From an uncultured Dysosmobacter sp. (GTDB taxonomy: Bacteria > Bacillota > Clostridia > Oscillospirales > Oscillospiraceae): a stretch of DNA of 64,000 bases. This document shows positions 14,984-24,125 of the stretch, in pieces. The DNA lies in assembly GCF_947631635.1 (NCBI RefSeq), contig NZ_CANRMB010000011.1, positions 1-64,000 on the forward strand. The letters are read 5' to 3'. The notes under the pieces were generated by a model. It ran no database searches. It was not told where the DNA came from and was given only the letters and a program-made list of their open reading frames with translations. The translations under genes and the position numbers were made by a program. Each line of letters begins with the position of its first letter. The stretch's first letter is position 1.

Positions 14984-17206
14984 TTACTGGAGTAACTGAT
15001 TTTCGCTGATAACAGCGGTTCCGATCTCGTCGGGGGTAAAATAGGCGTTCAAAATCTCCACGGCGGTGGAGGCCAGGGCCGCGCCGGAGCCGCCGTGCTC
15101 GATGGCGATCGCCACGGCGATCTCCGGTTCCTCATAGGGGGCGAAGCAGACAAACACGCCGTTGTTGGTGATGTTGGCACCCAGTTGGGCGGTGCCGGTC
15201 TTGGCGCCGGCGGATACCACACAGTCCTTAAAATAGCTGTATACCATGCCGCCGGGCTGGGTGTAGTCGTACATGCCCTTTTTCACGGCGTTCAGCGTGC
15301 TGTCGCTGATATCGATCGTATTGGAGGGCTCGGCGGCGCCTACGGCGATCACCTGGGAGTTGTCGTAGGATTTGACGGCTTTCAGCAGATGGGCGTCATA
15401 GTGCTTGCCGCCGGAGACCAGGGTGGCGATGTAGTTGGCCAGCTGGAGCGGCGTGAACAGGTTGTCGGACTGGCCGATGGCGGCCTGGACCGTATCGCCG
15501 CCGTACCAGACGCCGCCGGCTTTCTCCCGCGTCTCCGGGCTGGCCAGCGTGCCGGCTTCGTCACCGATCTCAATGCCGGTCTTTTTGCCCAGGCCGAAAT
15601 CCAGGGCATACTGGTCGATGGTGTCGATGCCCAGAAGATAGCCCATCTGATAGAAGAAATAGTTGCAGGATGCTGTGATGGCCTCGGTGATGTTGAGGCG
15701 GCCATGGCCGCTGTGGTTCCAGCACCACCAGCCCCAGCGCTTGGTGCCCTCCACGTAATCCGGATACAGCCAATAGCCGGTATCCCGGATTTTTTCAGTC
15801 AGTGTGACCTTGCCCTCCTCCAGTGCTGCCACAGCGATCAGGGGCTTGAACGTAGAGCCGGGCGGATAGGTGCCATTGGTGGCCCGGTTGAACAGAGGGG
15901 CTCCCTCGGCGGCGCTCAAGGAGTTGAATTCCTGCCGGTAGGTGGAGAGATCGAAGGTGGGATAGGAGGCCAGTGCCAGCACCTCCCCAGTGCCGACCTT
16001 CACCACGGCGGCCCCGGCGCCGCGAGCGGTGTCGCCGTCCTTGTCGTTCATTTGGGAGACAGTGGCCGCCAGAGCGTCCTCTGTGGCCTGCTGGAGCTTC
16101 AGGTCGATGGTCAGCTCCACGGTACTGCCGGGCTGCGGCTCTATGGAATAGTATTCTCCGGTGACCTTGCCGTCACTATTCGTAGACACAACACGCCTGC
16201 CGTCCGTGCCTTTTAAATACTTCTCAAAGGCCAGCTCCACGCCGTCCCGGCCGATCCAGTCATCCATGTCATAGCCCTGGTCCTTCAATTCGGCGTAATC
16301 CTCTTTGTAGAGGCGCCCTACAGTGCCCAGAATATGGGCGCCATAGGAGGTCTCGTATTCCCGGACCGTGGAGCTGGTGATTTTGGAACCGGCGTAATTG
16401 CCGTCGCTGAGCAGGGAGATGAAGGCAGTGTCCACATCATCCGCCAAAACATAGGTGTCGATGTCCATCAGCTTCCGCAGGGACAGTTCATATTGGACGC
16501 CCAGGACCAGGCGGGTCTCATCCAGAGAGAAGGAGGCGGGAATGTCCAGGTCCTCCTTCATGATCTCCAGCAGCTTGGGAACGGAGATCCCCGCAGAGCG
16601 CAGAAGCCCGGTGGTCAGGGTCTCGGCGGTCAGCTTTTCCGCCAGCGCGTTGGCGGCCTTTTTCAGGGCCTTCTCGTCATGCTCCTCTCCGTCGGGAAGC
16701 AGCTCGGACAGGTCGGCGGACACCACCTCCGGGTGATCCAGCAGATAGGCGCCCAGTGCCGTTTTCACCTCCCGCAGGGATTGGAGATAGGTTAGAAAAC
16801 GCTTTTTCTGAATATCGGTCTGTTGGTCGATGGTATAGGAGAAGGGGGCCTTGCGGGTGATGGGGAGATTGTCGTTCCAGACCACGCCGTTCTCCTGGCA
16901 GAGCTGTACCAGGCGGAGGATGGCCTCGTTTTCATCGTCCGACTCCTTCAGCAGACCGGCGTCAAAGGTCAGTGCGTAGGTGGAGCGGTTGCTCACCAGC
17001 GTCCGGCCGCTGCGGTCGGTGATGATGCCCCGGGAGGCCTCCACCTTTTCCGGCTTGGCGATGGAGCGGACGGACTGGGTCAGGTAGTCGTCATAGTGAT
17101 TCACCTGGGTGTCAAACAAAACGCCCAGGTAGACCAGCAGGATCACTGCCAGAAATCCCGCCAGGATATAGAGGCGGCGGTTGCTTTGCGGATCTTTGTA
17201 GTCCAT
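14984..17206 (-). CDS. mrdA: Penicillin-binding protein 2 (class B transpeptidase)
   Basis: 740 residues. One membrane anchor (about 10-32) precedes the pedestal and the transpeptidase domain. The active-site motifs are S451-T-F-K454, S513-C-N515 and K669-T-G. It cross-links peptidoglycan during elongation with RodA and the MreCD scaffold; rodA is not in the window. The order pbp2-mreD-mreC-maf, all on one strand, supports the elongasome role. At 740 residues it is longer than E. coli PBP2 (about 630) because of extra sequence in the pedestal (about 150-300), a feature of Firmicutes homologues. The sole anchor faces the catalytic domain outward. Confidence 0.95.
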   Translation of the reverse strand: MDYKDPQSNRRLYILAGFLAVILLVYLGVLFDTQVNHYDDYLTQSVRSIAKPEKVEASRGIITDRSGRTLVSNRSTYALTFDAGLLKESDDENEAILRLVQLCQENGVVWNDNLPITRKAPFSYTIDQQTDIQKKRFLTYLQSLREVKTALGAYLLDHPEVVSADLSELLPDGEEHDEKALKKAANALAEKLTAETLTTGLLRSAGISVPKLLEIMKEDLDIPASFSLDETRLVLGVQYELSLRKLMDIDTYVLADDVDTAFISLLSDGNYAGSKITSSTVREYETSYGAHILGTVGRLYKEDYAELKDQGYDMDDWIGRDGVELAFEKYLKGTDGRRVVSTNSDGKVTGEYYSIEPQPGSTVELTIDLKLQQATEDALAATVSQMNDKDGDTARGAGAAVVKVGTGEVLALASYPTFDLSTYRQEFNSLSAAEGAPLFNRATNGTYPPGSTFKPLIAVAALEEGKVTLTEKIRDTGYWLYPDYVEGTKRWGWWCWNHSGHGRLNITEAITASCNYFFYQMGYLLGIDTIDQYALDFGLGKKTGIEIGDEAGTLASPETREKAGGVWYGGDTVQAAIGQSDNLFTPLQLANYIATLVSGGKHYDAHLLKAVKSYDNSQVIAVGAAEPSNTIDISDSTLNAVKKGMYDYTQPGGMVYSYFKDCVVSAGAKTGTAQLGANITNNGVFVCFAPYEEPEIAVAIAIEHGGSGAALASTAVEILNAYFTPDEIGTAVISENQLLQ

Positions 17207-17240
17207 GGAAACTCCTTTATGGAAACAGAGAAACGGTCTG

Positions 17241-17753
17241 TCAGTCGTAGAGATGTGTCTTGCGGAAAACGGCCCGGTACAGCAGATTCACGGGCACTGT
17301 CAGCGGCGCGGTGACGCAGAACTCCCGCAGGGTTAAAAACAGGCCCGCGCCCCAGGCGGTCTTTCCGTTGATCCACAGCAGCAGACAGTGGAAAAGCCCC
17401 GTCATCAAAAAGGCGATGGCCGTCCCGGAGAGGGAGCAGAGGATCCCGGCGGGCAGCAGGCTCTGGGAGAGCAGGGAGGCGCAGAGGCCCGCCAGGGGAA
17501 AGACCAGGGTGTAAAAGCAGGGGATGGAACCGGGAAGGATCAGGTCGCAGAACACGCCCACGGCCAAAGCGAAGATCGTGGCGGACACGGGCTTTTCATA
17601 GGAGGCGGGAATGGCCGCCAGCAGGGGGTACAGAAAGGGGATCACGCCCCAGACTGTGATCCGCTGCAGCAGCGCACCCTGGACAAAGAAGCACAGCGCC
17701 GTGGCGGCGGCATACAGCGTCCATTTGAAGATGATCTCATTTCTTGCCAGCAC
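17241..17753 (-). CDS. mreD: Rod-shape determining membrane protein MreD
   Basis: 170 residues, almost wholly hydrophobic, with about five membrane segments (YAAATALCFFVQGALL, ISVT-like turns, VGVFCDLILPGSIPCFYTLVF). The phrase AVGVFCDLILPG matches the conserved Gly-Asp turn of MreD. It starts at GTG 17753 with GGAGG upstream. MreD bridges MreC and PBP2/RodA in the elongation machine. The preceding gene mreC lies 61 bp upstream and pbp2 begins 34 bp downstream, which makes the identification firm despite low sequence conservation in this family. Confidence 0.9.
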   Translation of the reverse strand: MLARNEIIFKWTLYAAATALCFFVQGALLQRITVWGVIPFLYPLLAAIPASYEKPVSATIFALAVGVFCDLILPGSIPCFYTLVFPLAGLCASLLSQSLLPAGILCSLSGTAIAFLMTGLFHCLLLWINGKTAWGAGLFLTLREFCVTAPLTVPVNLLYRAVFRKTHLYD

Positions 17754-17814
17754 AGGCGGCGGACCTCCTTTTTAAACGGATCTACACGTGGGAAAGGGCG
17801 GAACGTTCAGCGGC

Positions 17815-18660
17815 TCACGTCACAATGTCGAAGGATTTGATGATAAAGACCTCTGTCAAGGCGTCAAAATCCACCTTGGGGACCAGAATGGCGTAGGAGG
17901 CGGCGCCGGAATCGTCCACCTGGACCTCCTCCACGGAGCCGATTACCAGGTCCGAGGGATAGTAACCGCCCAGACCGGAGGTCATCACCAGGTCGCCGCC
18001 CAGCAGCTGGCAGTCGGCGGGCAGATAGTCCAGCCGCAGGCGGTTTTTGCCCATCAGGGTGAAGTTGCCCTGGGCCAGTCCCAGGTCCTGGGTGCGAAAG
18101 ACCTTGGCACCCAGGGAGGTGTCCGTGTCCACCAGGGTCAATACAGTGGACCAGTTGACGCCCACCTCGCTGATGATGCCCACCAGGGCGCCGGTCTCGT
18201 CGATCACGCAGTCATTGACCTCCACGCCGTGGGTGGTGCCCTTGTTCAGGGTCAGGGAGGAGGTCCAGTTGGTGACGGTGTGCTCCGTGACGGTGGCCGC
18301 CTCCAGGTCGCTGGTCAGGTCCCGCCGCTGCTCCCGCAGGTTCAAAAGCTCCCGCAGGAGTTTGTTTTCTTCCAGGGCCGCCTCGGCCTGCCGCACGGTC
18401 TCCTCCATCTCAGCCATCTGCTTCCGCAGCGCCGCGTTTTCGGCTTCCAGCGCGGTGGTGTCCTTATAGTAGTTCTGCTTGTCGTTGAACCAGTCGGCTA
18501 CGGCGGTGCAGGCGCTGCGGAAGGGGGAGGCCAGGGTGTTGGCCACATTGGTCAGGGGGGAGGAAGTCGTGCTGAAAAGGGACATGACGGCCAGGGCCAC
18601 GGAGATGACCGCCGCGGCAAACAGGACCCACAGTCCATGATCTCTCAGGAATTTTTTCAA
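17815..18660 (-). CDS. mreC: Rod-shape determining protein MreC
   Basis: 281 residues: short cytoplasmic start, one membrane helix (about 8-28, GLWVLFAAAVISVALAVMSL), a coiled coil (about 65-110, rich in Glu/Leu/Ala) and a double beta-barrel extracytoplasmic domain. The conserved phrases VTNWTSSLTLNKGTTHGVEV and GLVGIISEVG-type (GALVGIISEVGVNWS) are visible. The start codon is TTG at 18660 with AAGGAGG seven bases before it. MreC scaffolds PBP2 and MreD. mreB, usually found just upstream, is missing: maf lies there instead, 20 bp away. Confidence 0.95.
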   Translation of the reverse strand: MKKFLRDHGLWVLFAAAVISVALAVMSLFSTTSSPLTNVANTLASPFRSACTAVADWFNDKQNYYKDTTALEAENAALRKQMAEMEETVRQAEAALEENKLLRELLNLREQRRDLTSDLEAATVTEHTVTNWTSSLTLNKGTTHGVEVNDCVIDETGALVGIISEVGVNWSTVLTLVDTDTSLGAKVFRTQDLGLAQGNFTLMGKNRLRLDYLPADCQLLGGDLVMTSGLGGYYPSDLVIGSVEEVQVDDSGAASYAILVPKVDFDALTEVFIIKSFDIVT

Positions 18661-18680
18661 ATCAAGGCCTCCTTAGAGGT

Positions 18681-19259
18681 TTACGCAAAAAAGGTGACGC
18701 CAAACTGCGAGAGCATCCGGGACAGCCGCAGGACGGGCAGCCCCATCACATTGAAGAAATCGCCGTTGATCTTCTCCACCAGCAGCGCGCCCTTCCCCTG
18801 GATGCCGTAGGCGCCCGCCTTGTCCATGGGCTCGCCGGTGGCGATATAGCCCCGCAGCTCCGCCTCCGGGACAGGGCGGAAATAGACCTCCGTGGACTCG
18901 CTCTCCGTAATGGAGCGGCCGTCCTGCCGCACCGTCACGCCGGTACAGACCGTGTGATGCCGCCCCTGCAGGGCCGTCAGCATCCGCAGGGCGTCGGCCT
19001 CGTCCACGGGCTTGCCCAGACGCTGGTCGTCCAGAAAGACCATGGTGTCGGCGGTGATGACGATCTCATCCGCGCCGCACAGCTCTGCCGCGGCATCCGC
19101 CTTCTCCCGGGAGATGTACTCCACGATCTGCCGGGGCGTCAGGCCGTCGGGATAGGATTCCGCTGTCTCCGGCACCCGGACCTCAAAGTCCGTGATGCCG
19201 ATGCGCTGCAATAATTCCTGCCGCCGGGGGGAACCGGAGGCCAAAACGATCTTTGCCAT
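18681..19259 (-). CDS. maf: Maf-family nucleoside triphosphate pyrophosphatase
   Basis: 192 residues from ATG 19259 (MAKIVLASGSPRRQELL), preceded by AGAGAGG; the longer frame upstream is not used. The signature LASGSPRR at 5-12 and the EKADA and ADTMV motifs mark Maf proteins, which hydrolyse dTTP/UTP or modified nucleotides to monophosphates and slow septum formation in Bacillus. The Q-G-K-G-A-L-L-V-E-K-I-N-G-D near 160-175 is the usual C-terminal motif. It heads maf-mreC-mreD-pbp2 and follows dut, another house-cleaning nucleotide hydrolase, by 25 bp. Confidence 0.95.
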   Translation of the reverse strand: MAKIVLASGSPRRQELLQRIGITDFEVRVPETAESYPDGLTPRQIVEYISREKADAAAELCGADEIVITADTMVFLDDQRLGKPVDEADALRMLTALQGRHHTVCTGVTVRQDGRSITESESTEVYFRPVPEAELRGYIATGEPMDKAGAYGIQGKGALLVEKINGDFFNVMGLPVLRLSRMLSQFGVTFFA

Positions 19260-19284
19260 GGGTGATACCTCTCTATGATATGCG

Positions 19285-19716
19285 TTATTTGCCGGTGGAG
19301 CCAAAGCCGCCCCGGTCGGGGCCGTCCAGATACTCCACCCGGGTGAAGCGCAGAGGCGGCTGGTTCTTCATGATGCGGAACTGGCAGATGCGGGCATTTT
19401 TCTCAATGGTCACGTCCCGGGTGGCGTAGACCGGCATCCGCCACTGGTCGTTGTCTCCGCAGTAGGAGCAGTCCACCACGCCCATGGAGTTGGACTGCAA
19501 AATGCCGTAGTTTTTAAAGGTGGAGCTGCGGGGGACGATGTGGGCCTCATAGCCCTCCGGCAGGGCGATGGCCACCCCCAGAGGGATCAGCCGGAATTCC
19601 CCGGCCCTCAGCGTCACCTCTTCGGCGGCGTGGAGGTCGATCCAGTCGGATTTGCCGTCCACATAGCACAGCTCGTCGATATCATCTACAAAATATTTTA
19701 CCTTGATCTCTTCCAT
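19285..19716 (-). CDS. dut: dUTP diphosphatase
   Basis: 143 residues from ATG 19716 (MEEIKVKYF); TTTGGAG lies six bases before it, whereas the in-frame TTG four codons upstream overlaps that site. The trimeric dUTPase motifs are present: PRSSTFKNYGI (motif 2), GVVDCSYCGDNDQW (motif 3, catalytic Asp), and the C-terminal RGGFGSTGK (motif 5), which closes over the substrate. The enzyme removes dUTP to keep uracil out of DNA and supplies dUMP for thymidylate synthesis. It probably begins the maf-mre operon; the 143 bp upstream are A+T-rich and may hold its promoter. Confidence 0.95.
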   Translation of the reverse strand: MEEIKVKYFVDDIDELCYVDGKSDWIDLHAAEEVTLRAGEFRLIPLGVAIALPEGYEAHIVPRSSTFKNYGILQSNSMGVVDCSYCGDNDQWRMPVYATRDVTIEKNARICQFRIMKNQPPLRFTRVEYLDGPDRGGFGSTGK

Positions 19717-19859
19717 ATGAAACTCCAAATTTTGATAATATATCGTAATATTAAAATGAATATATACAAATTGTATTTACTTGCGGGCACACATCAGATA
19801 AAACAGAGGCATGCCGCGTATTTTTCAAAGGAATCAAAAGCGTTTGGGATGCCCGCGGG

Positions 19860-20462
19860 TCAGGAGAGCAGATAGAATCCCGCATCCGCCAGAAAGGGGA
19901 GGTACATGGCGGCGAGACAAAATTGCTCCCACAGGCCCTCCCGGGCGATGATGGTGCGGCGGAACCGCGCTTTGTCCGAAAGAATGAACAGCACGAAGCA
20001 GAAGAGGGCGAAAACAAATGCAAGGAGGCGGAGTGCGGCCATACGGGGACGGCCTTCCGCCAGGGCCAGCAGCGCGCCGGAGAGGGGGAAGCCCAGCAGG
20101 GCGAAAAATCCCAGGGCCGAGGCGATGCCGTGGACCAACGCGCGGCGGTCCGACAGGTCTTTCTCCAGTCCGGTGGGAAACAGTCCGGCCAGAATACCTG
20201 CGCCCAGGGCAAACGCCCCAATGGCTCCGGCCTGCCATGCCGCCAGGACCGGGGAGACCGGAAAAGCGGCGGCATAGTACACAGATGCGGCCGCCAGCAG
20301 GAAAAGCCCCAGCCAGAGCAGCCAGCCGCGATAGATGCGGGCCACGGGGCCGCCGGATCGGCCGAGAACGCTGACGGCCATCCAACCGGGGCGGTAATCC
20401 GGGTCCCGGCAGGAGAGAAGGGCGGGCAACAGGAACGCACCCATCACTGTCAGCGCCAGCAA
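19860..20462 (-). CDS. DUF998-family membrane protein
   Basis: About 200 residues with six hydrophobic segments and the DUF998-like pattern of a loop (SVLGRSGGPVARIYRGW) after the first helix and GLFPTG before the fourth. The family's function is unknown. The start is uncertain: TTG 20462 is the longest candidate, GTG 20447 and ATG 20444 are alternatives, and none has a good ribosome site; the frame is open right back to the U32 stop codon at 20505. It lies 42 bp after the U32 gene on the same strand and probably belongs to its transcript. Confidence 0.65.
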   Translation of the reverse strand: MLALTVMGAFLLPALLSCRDPDYRPGWMAVSVLGRSGGPVARIYRGWLLWLGLFLLAAASVYYAAAFPVSPVLAAWQAGAIGAFALGAGILAGLFPTGLEKDLSDRRALVHGIASALGFFALLGFPLSGALLALAEGRPRMAALRLLAFVFALFCFVLFILSDKARFRRTIIAREGLWEQFCLAAMYLPFLADAGFYLLS

Positions 20463-20504
20463 AAGCCAGAAAGCGCGGCTCTGCGGAAGGATCCAACACG
20501 CGGC

Positions 20505-22577
20505 CTATTCCACGCCCCGCTCATACAGGCCCCGGGTAAATTCGCCCGGGGCGGCAGCGCCGTCCAGATACCCCCGGAACACCCGGACGCATTCCTCCGG
20601 CGTCTCCGTGGTGAACCGCAGCCGGGCGTAAGCCAGCCCCAGCCGCCTCCACTCCGGCCGGTCCGCCAGCCAGAGGACCTTGCTGTTCTGGATCTCCGTC
20701 CGGTGCCCATAGGCGGGCAGCAGGGGGAAGGAGGCTCCGGTGCGGTCATTCAAAAAATTGGGCCGGTCACAGCGGCAGCCCCTGTCGTTTTGGATGATGC
20801 AGTTCTCCGTGATCATCAGAGGCAGGCGGCCGTAGACGATGGCTTCGGCGGGGATGATCTTTTGCAGGTCCCGGATCTGGGCGAACCGCAGCTCAAAGGA
20901 CACACAGGCGGAGGCGAGGCCCTTGCCTCGGAGATAGTCCAGAGACCAGGTGTTGAACACATTTAAGCCAAAATCGCCGTACAGGGCAAACCCCATCTCC
21001 CGCACCAGGGGGAGATGGCCGATGTTGCCTGCCAGCACGCCGGTGACGCCCAGCGCCCTGGCATGGTCCAGCCAGCGGCGAAGCTCCGGCTCATCCCTGT
21101 CCCGCCAGACCCGGGGCAGGATGGCGCACCACGCCGTATCCGAAGCTGGCAGGGCGGAAAGGCCCGCCAACAGCTCCAGCGGCACATAGGTCCGGGCGGG
21201 ACGGAGGTCCAGCAGGCCTCCTGTCAATTGGGCGGCATGGGTGACGGACACCGTGAACTGCGGCGCGTCTGCGGCGCAGTTCAGATCCGGCAGGTCCGGC
21301 ACCGGCAGCTCCCGGCGGACGGGTGCGGCGGTGCGGGCCTGGGTCATAGCCGCCAGCGCGTCCCGCCGCAGGGCGTTGATGGCGCTGGCAGGGAGGGACA
21401 GGCCCTCGTCCACAGCGGCATCCACCTGTTCGCAGCGGAAAGCGGTGCCGCCGGTCTTTTTCAGCCGGTCCGAGACCTCGGCGGCGGTGATGCTGCGGCT
21501 GCGGGCGGCCTCCGGCACAGGGCCGGTGACGGTGATGGTGTGTCCATCTCTGTCCGCCGCAGTCAGGGCGCAGGGGATGCCGGTCCGGATCTGGCAGGCA
21601 AAGCGCACTGGGATGGTGCGCAGATCGTCTTTTTCATAGGCGGCCTTTGCGGCGTCAAACAGCTCCTTGGGGTCGGCGGCGTTCTCCGGACGGACGCCGA
21701 GCATGGGCGCGCCGTGCTTGCCCTGCCAGTACCAGTCGGTGAAGCCGGAGCGGGAGAAAGCCTGCTTCAGTTCCGACTCCTCCCGGGCGGTGGGGCCGCG
21801 GCCCTCCTCCAGCAGGCGGGCGTAGATGCGGGTGATGACCGCCACGTATTCCGGCCGCTTCATCCGGCCCTCCATCTTCAGGCATGCCACGCCCATGTCC
21901 GCCATGGCGCCCAGTTCCCCGGCCAGGCAGTTGTCCTTCAGGCTGAGGGGATACTTTTTCCGGGCCGGCTCGTTGACGCCATAGGGCAGGCGGCAGGGCT
22001 GGGCGCAGCGTCCCCGGTTGCCGGAGCGTCCGCCGATCAGGGCGCTCATGGCGCACTGGCCGGAATAGCACATGCACAGGGCGCCGTGGACAAAGACCTC
22101 GATCTCGGCGGAACAGTTTTGGCAGATGGCCCGGGTGTCCTCAGCGGAGCACTCCCGGGCCAGGACCACCCGCTCACAGCCGTCGGCGGCCATCTCCACA
22201 GCGCCGCCGGAGGTAAACACGCTCATCTGGGTGCTGGCGTGGAGGGGGAGGTCCGGCAGGGATCTTCGCATCAGGTCAAACAATCCCCAGTCCTGGACCA
22301 GAATGGAATCCACGCCCATGCGGCAGGCCGCGGCGGCGGTCTCCAGAGCCTGGGGCAGCTCCCGGTCCGTCAGCAAAGTATTCAGCGTTAAAAATACCCG
22401 GACGCCCCGGACATGACAATAGGCCAGCGCGTCCGCAAATTCCTCGTCAGAAAAATTCTTGGCGCCCCGGCGGGCATTGAAGTCGCTCCAGCCCAGATAT
22501 ACCGCGTCCGCTCCGTTCTGTACTGCGGCCCGCAGGGACTCCAGAGATCCGGCGGGGGCGAGAAGCTCCGGCTTCAT
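20505..22577 (-). CDS. U32-family peptidase / RlhA-like rRNA hydroxylation protein
   Basis: 690 residues. The N-terminal half is a U32 barrel starting MKPELLAPAGSLESLRAAV, with the family signature EVFVHGALCMCYSGQC and the Cys set GRCAQPCRLPY that likely binds an iron-sulfur cluster. The C-terminal half matches the collagenase-like (DUF3656-type) extension seen in RlhA, the enzyme that hydroxylates C2501 of 23S rRNA in E. coli. Family members are now thought to use prephenate-derived oxygen rather than act as proteases. The ATG overlaps the stop of zapA (ATGA), so the two are translationally coupled. Exact substrate here is unknown. Confidence 0.88.
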   Translation of the reverse strand: MKPELLAPAGSLESLRAAVQNGADAVYLGWSDFNARRGAKNFSDEEFADALAYCHVRGVRVFLTLNTLLTDRELPQALETAAAACRMGVDSILVQDWGLFDLMRRSLPDLPLHASTQMSVFTSGGAVEMAADGCERVVLARECSAEDTRAICQNCSAEIEVFVHGALCMCYSGQCAMSALIGGRSGNRGRCAQPCRLPYGVNEPARKKYPLSLKDNCLAGELGAMADMGVACLKMEGRMKRPEYVAVITRIYARLLEEGRGPTAREESELKQAFSRSGFTDWYWQGKHGAPMLGVRPENAADPKELFDAAKAAYEKDDLRTIPVRFACQIRTGIPCALTAADRDGHTITVTGPVPEAARSRSITAAEVSDRLKKTGGTAFRCEQVDAAVDEGLSLPASAINALRRDALAAMTQARTAAPVRRELPVPDLPDLNCAADAPQFTVSVTHAAQLTGGLLDLRPARTYVPLELLAGLSALPASDTAWCAILPRVWRDRDEPELRRWLDHARALGVTGVLAGNIGHLPLVREMGFALYGDFGLNVFNTWSLDYLRGKGLASACVSFELRFAQIRDLQKIIPAEAIVYGRLPLMITENCIIQNDRGCRCDRPNFLNDRTGASFPLLPAYGHRTEIQNSKVLWLADRPEWRRLGLAYARLRFTTETPEECVRVFRGYLDGAAAPGEFTRGLYERGVE

Positions 22578-22906
22578 CCGCGGTTCCGGCTGTCCAGCTT
22601 CTGCTGCAGGCGAAAGACCTCCCGCTTCAGCTCGCTGACCTCCGCCTGGGCCTTGCCGGCCTCATCCAGATACCCCTTGATCTGCCCCCGCAGCTGTTCC
22701 GCCGCGGCCTGGGCTTTAAACAGCTCGTCGGCGATGTTGGCGGCGGTCAGGATAGCGGCGTCGGTGCGGCCCACCTTGGCGCTGTTCAGCACTTCGTTCA
22801 TCTTGTCGCTGACGTAGGAGCCCACCTTCTGCATGTAGGCTGCGGATTCATCCGCCACGAAGGTATATTCCTCTCCACAAATGCTGACGACCACACGGTT
22901 TGCCAT
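22574..22906 (-). CDS. zapA: Cell division protein ZapA
   Basis: 110 residues. The start MANRVVVSICGEEYTFVADE matches the ZapA globular head, and residues 65-105 form a coiled coil through which ZapA tetramers cross-link FtsZ filaments at the septum. Start ATG 22906 is preceded by GAGGAGG. zapA followed by a U32 gene is a common arrangement in Clostridia. It is transcribed away from the dnaD-like gene across a 303-bp region. Confidence 0.93.
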   Translation of the reverse strand: MANRVVVSICGEEYTFVADESAAYMQKVGSYVSDKMNEVLNSAKVGRTDAAILTAANIADELFKAQAAAEQLRGQIKGYLDEAGKAQAEVSELKREVFRLQQKLDSRNRG

Positions 22907-23209
22907 GGAAAATTCCTCCTCTTTCGTTCTCTATCTGACGGCAGGACATACCCTACCTATTATTACAGCGTACAGTATACCATAAGGCGGGGAACAGCGC
23001 CAGAAAAAATGCACTAAAATCCAAAAAATTCACAAATGAAATTGAAAAATACAGCTTTTCTGGACCCTGCGCGTCCATCGACAAAAACAGGGAAAAGGAG
23101 AGGCCGATTTTCCGAAAAGACGGAGATGTGCCGGGAGTTTTTGCGCCGGGGCTTGTTCTTCCGGCATAATTCGTGTAAAATGGAAAGGCAAAACAGAAGG
23201 AGGAGCGTC
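22907..23209. promoter_or_regulatory. Divergent intergenic region with promoter for the dnaD-like gene
   Basis: For the plus strand TTGTTC (23153-23158), a 17-base spacer and TAAAAT (23176-23181) form a good promoter about 30 bases before the dnaD-like start. The zapA side is A+T-rich with a possible TATACT box near 22976 but no clear -35. The plus-strand frame is open through most of the region, but the promoter lies inside it, so it is not used. I see no RNA gene here. Confidence 0.6.
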
Positions 23210-24121
23210 ATGGCAAATATTTTGGTACATACGGCGGACGAGAGCGTCACCCTGACCGCCCAGGCGGCCAAGCGCCTGCTGGACAGGGGAGACGGCGACG
23301 CGGCGCTTCTCTACCTGGCGCTCCTGCGGCACCACGGCAGTGTGCCGCCCCGCTCTCTGGCGGGGGAACTGCGCTGGGATCGGCCGCGGATCGAGACGGC
23401 GGAGCGGACCCTCCGGGACCTGGGGCTGATCGCTCCGGCGGAGACGCCGCCGGAGCCGTCGGATGAAAAGCCCGTCTATCAGCGCATGGAGATCGCGGAG
23501 CGGCTGGAGGGCAGCGCAGAGTTCCGGGACCTCACCGCCGAAGTGGAGCGGAAGCTGGGCAAAAAGCTGACCACGCCGGATATCGGCGTCCTGCTGGGGT
23601 TGAACGACTATCTGGGTCTGCCCGCCGATGTAATCTATCTCCTGGTCTGCCACTGCGCGGAGCGCATCCAGCGCCGATACGGCGAGGGTCGCCGCCCCAC
23701 GCTGCGGCAGATCGAAAAGGAGGGCTACGTCTGGGCCCGCATGGGGATCGACACCCAATCGGAGGCCGCGTCGTATCTGAAGAAGTACGCCGAGCGGCAG
23801 GGCGCCCTGCCCCGGTATATGCGTGCCCTGCGGCTGGGAGACCGTCTCCCGGTGGCCTCGGAGGAGAAGTATCTGACATTGTGGCAGGAGATGGGATTTC
23901 CGCCGGAGACAGTGGCGCTGGCCTATGACAAGACGGTCCTGAAATGCCACGAGCTGAAGTGGCCCTATTGCAACGGCATCCTGAAGCGCTGGCATGAAGC
24001 CGGGCTTCACACGCTGGAAGAGGTGGAGCGGGGGGACAAGCCTGCGAAGCCCGCCGGGTCAAAGCCGCAGTCCGGAGACCTGCGGCAGTACGTGCAGGAC
24101 CTGCACAGAAACAGGGGGTGA
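23210..24121 (+). CDS. DnaD-domain replication protein
   Basis: 303 residues from ATG 23210 (MANILVHTAD), which has AGGAGG seven bases upstream and sits about 30 bases after a promoter. The N-terminal part (about 10-80) looks like a winged helix; the middle (about 100-175) and the 195-275 stretch are DnaD/DnaB-type (DnaB_2) domains, ending with the YxxxI-like phrase LKWPYCNGILKRWHEAGLHT, the family hallmark. In Firmicutes DnaD remodels the origin during initiation and primosome assembly. The helicase-loader gene follows four bases later, which supports a replication role. Confidence 0.85.
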   Translation: MANILVHTADESVTLTAQAAKRLLDRGDGDAALLYLALLRHHGSVPPRSLAGELRWDRPRIETAERTLRDLGLIAPAETPPEPSDEKPVYQRMEIAERLEGSAEFRDLTAEVERKLGKKLTTPDIGVLLGLNDYLGLPADVIYLLVCHCAERIQRRYGEGRRPTLRQIEKEGYVWARMGIDTQSEAASYLKKYAERQGALPRYMRALRLGDRLPVASEEKYLTLWQEMGFPPETVALAYDKTVLKCHELKWPYCNGILKRWHEAGLHTLEEVERGDKPAKPAGSKPQSGDLRQYVQDLHRNRG

Positions 24122-24125
24122 TGGG

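Noticed and set aside
23036-23209. 58-residue N-terminal extension of the dnaD-like protein
   Set aside because: It lies upstream of or across a good promoter, and an AGGAGG site points to the ATG at 23210.
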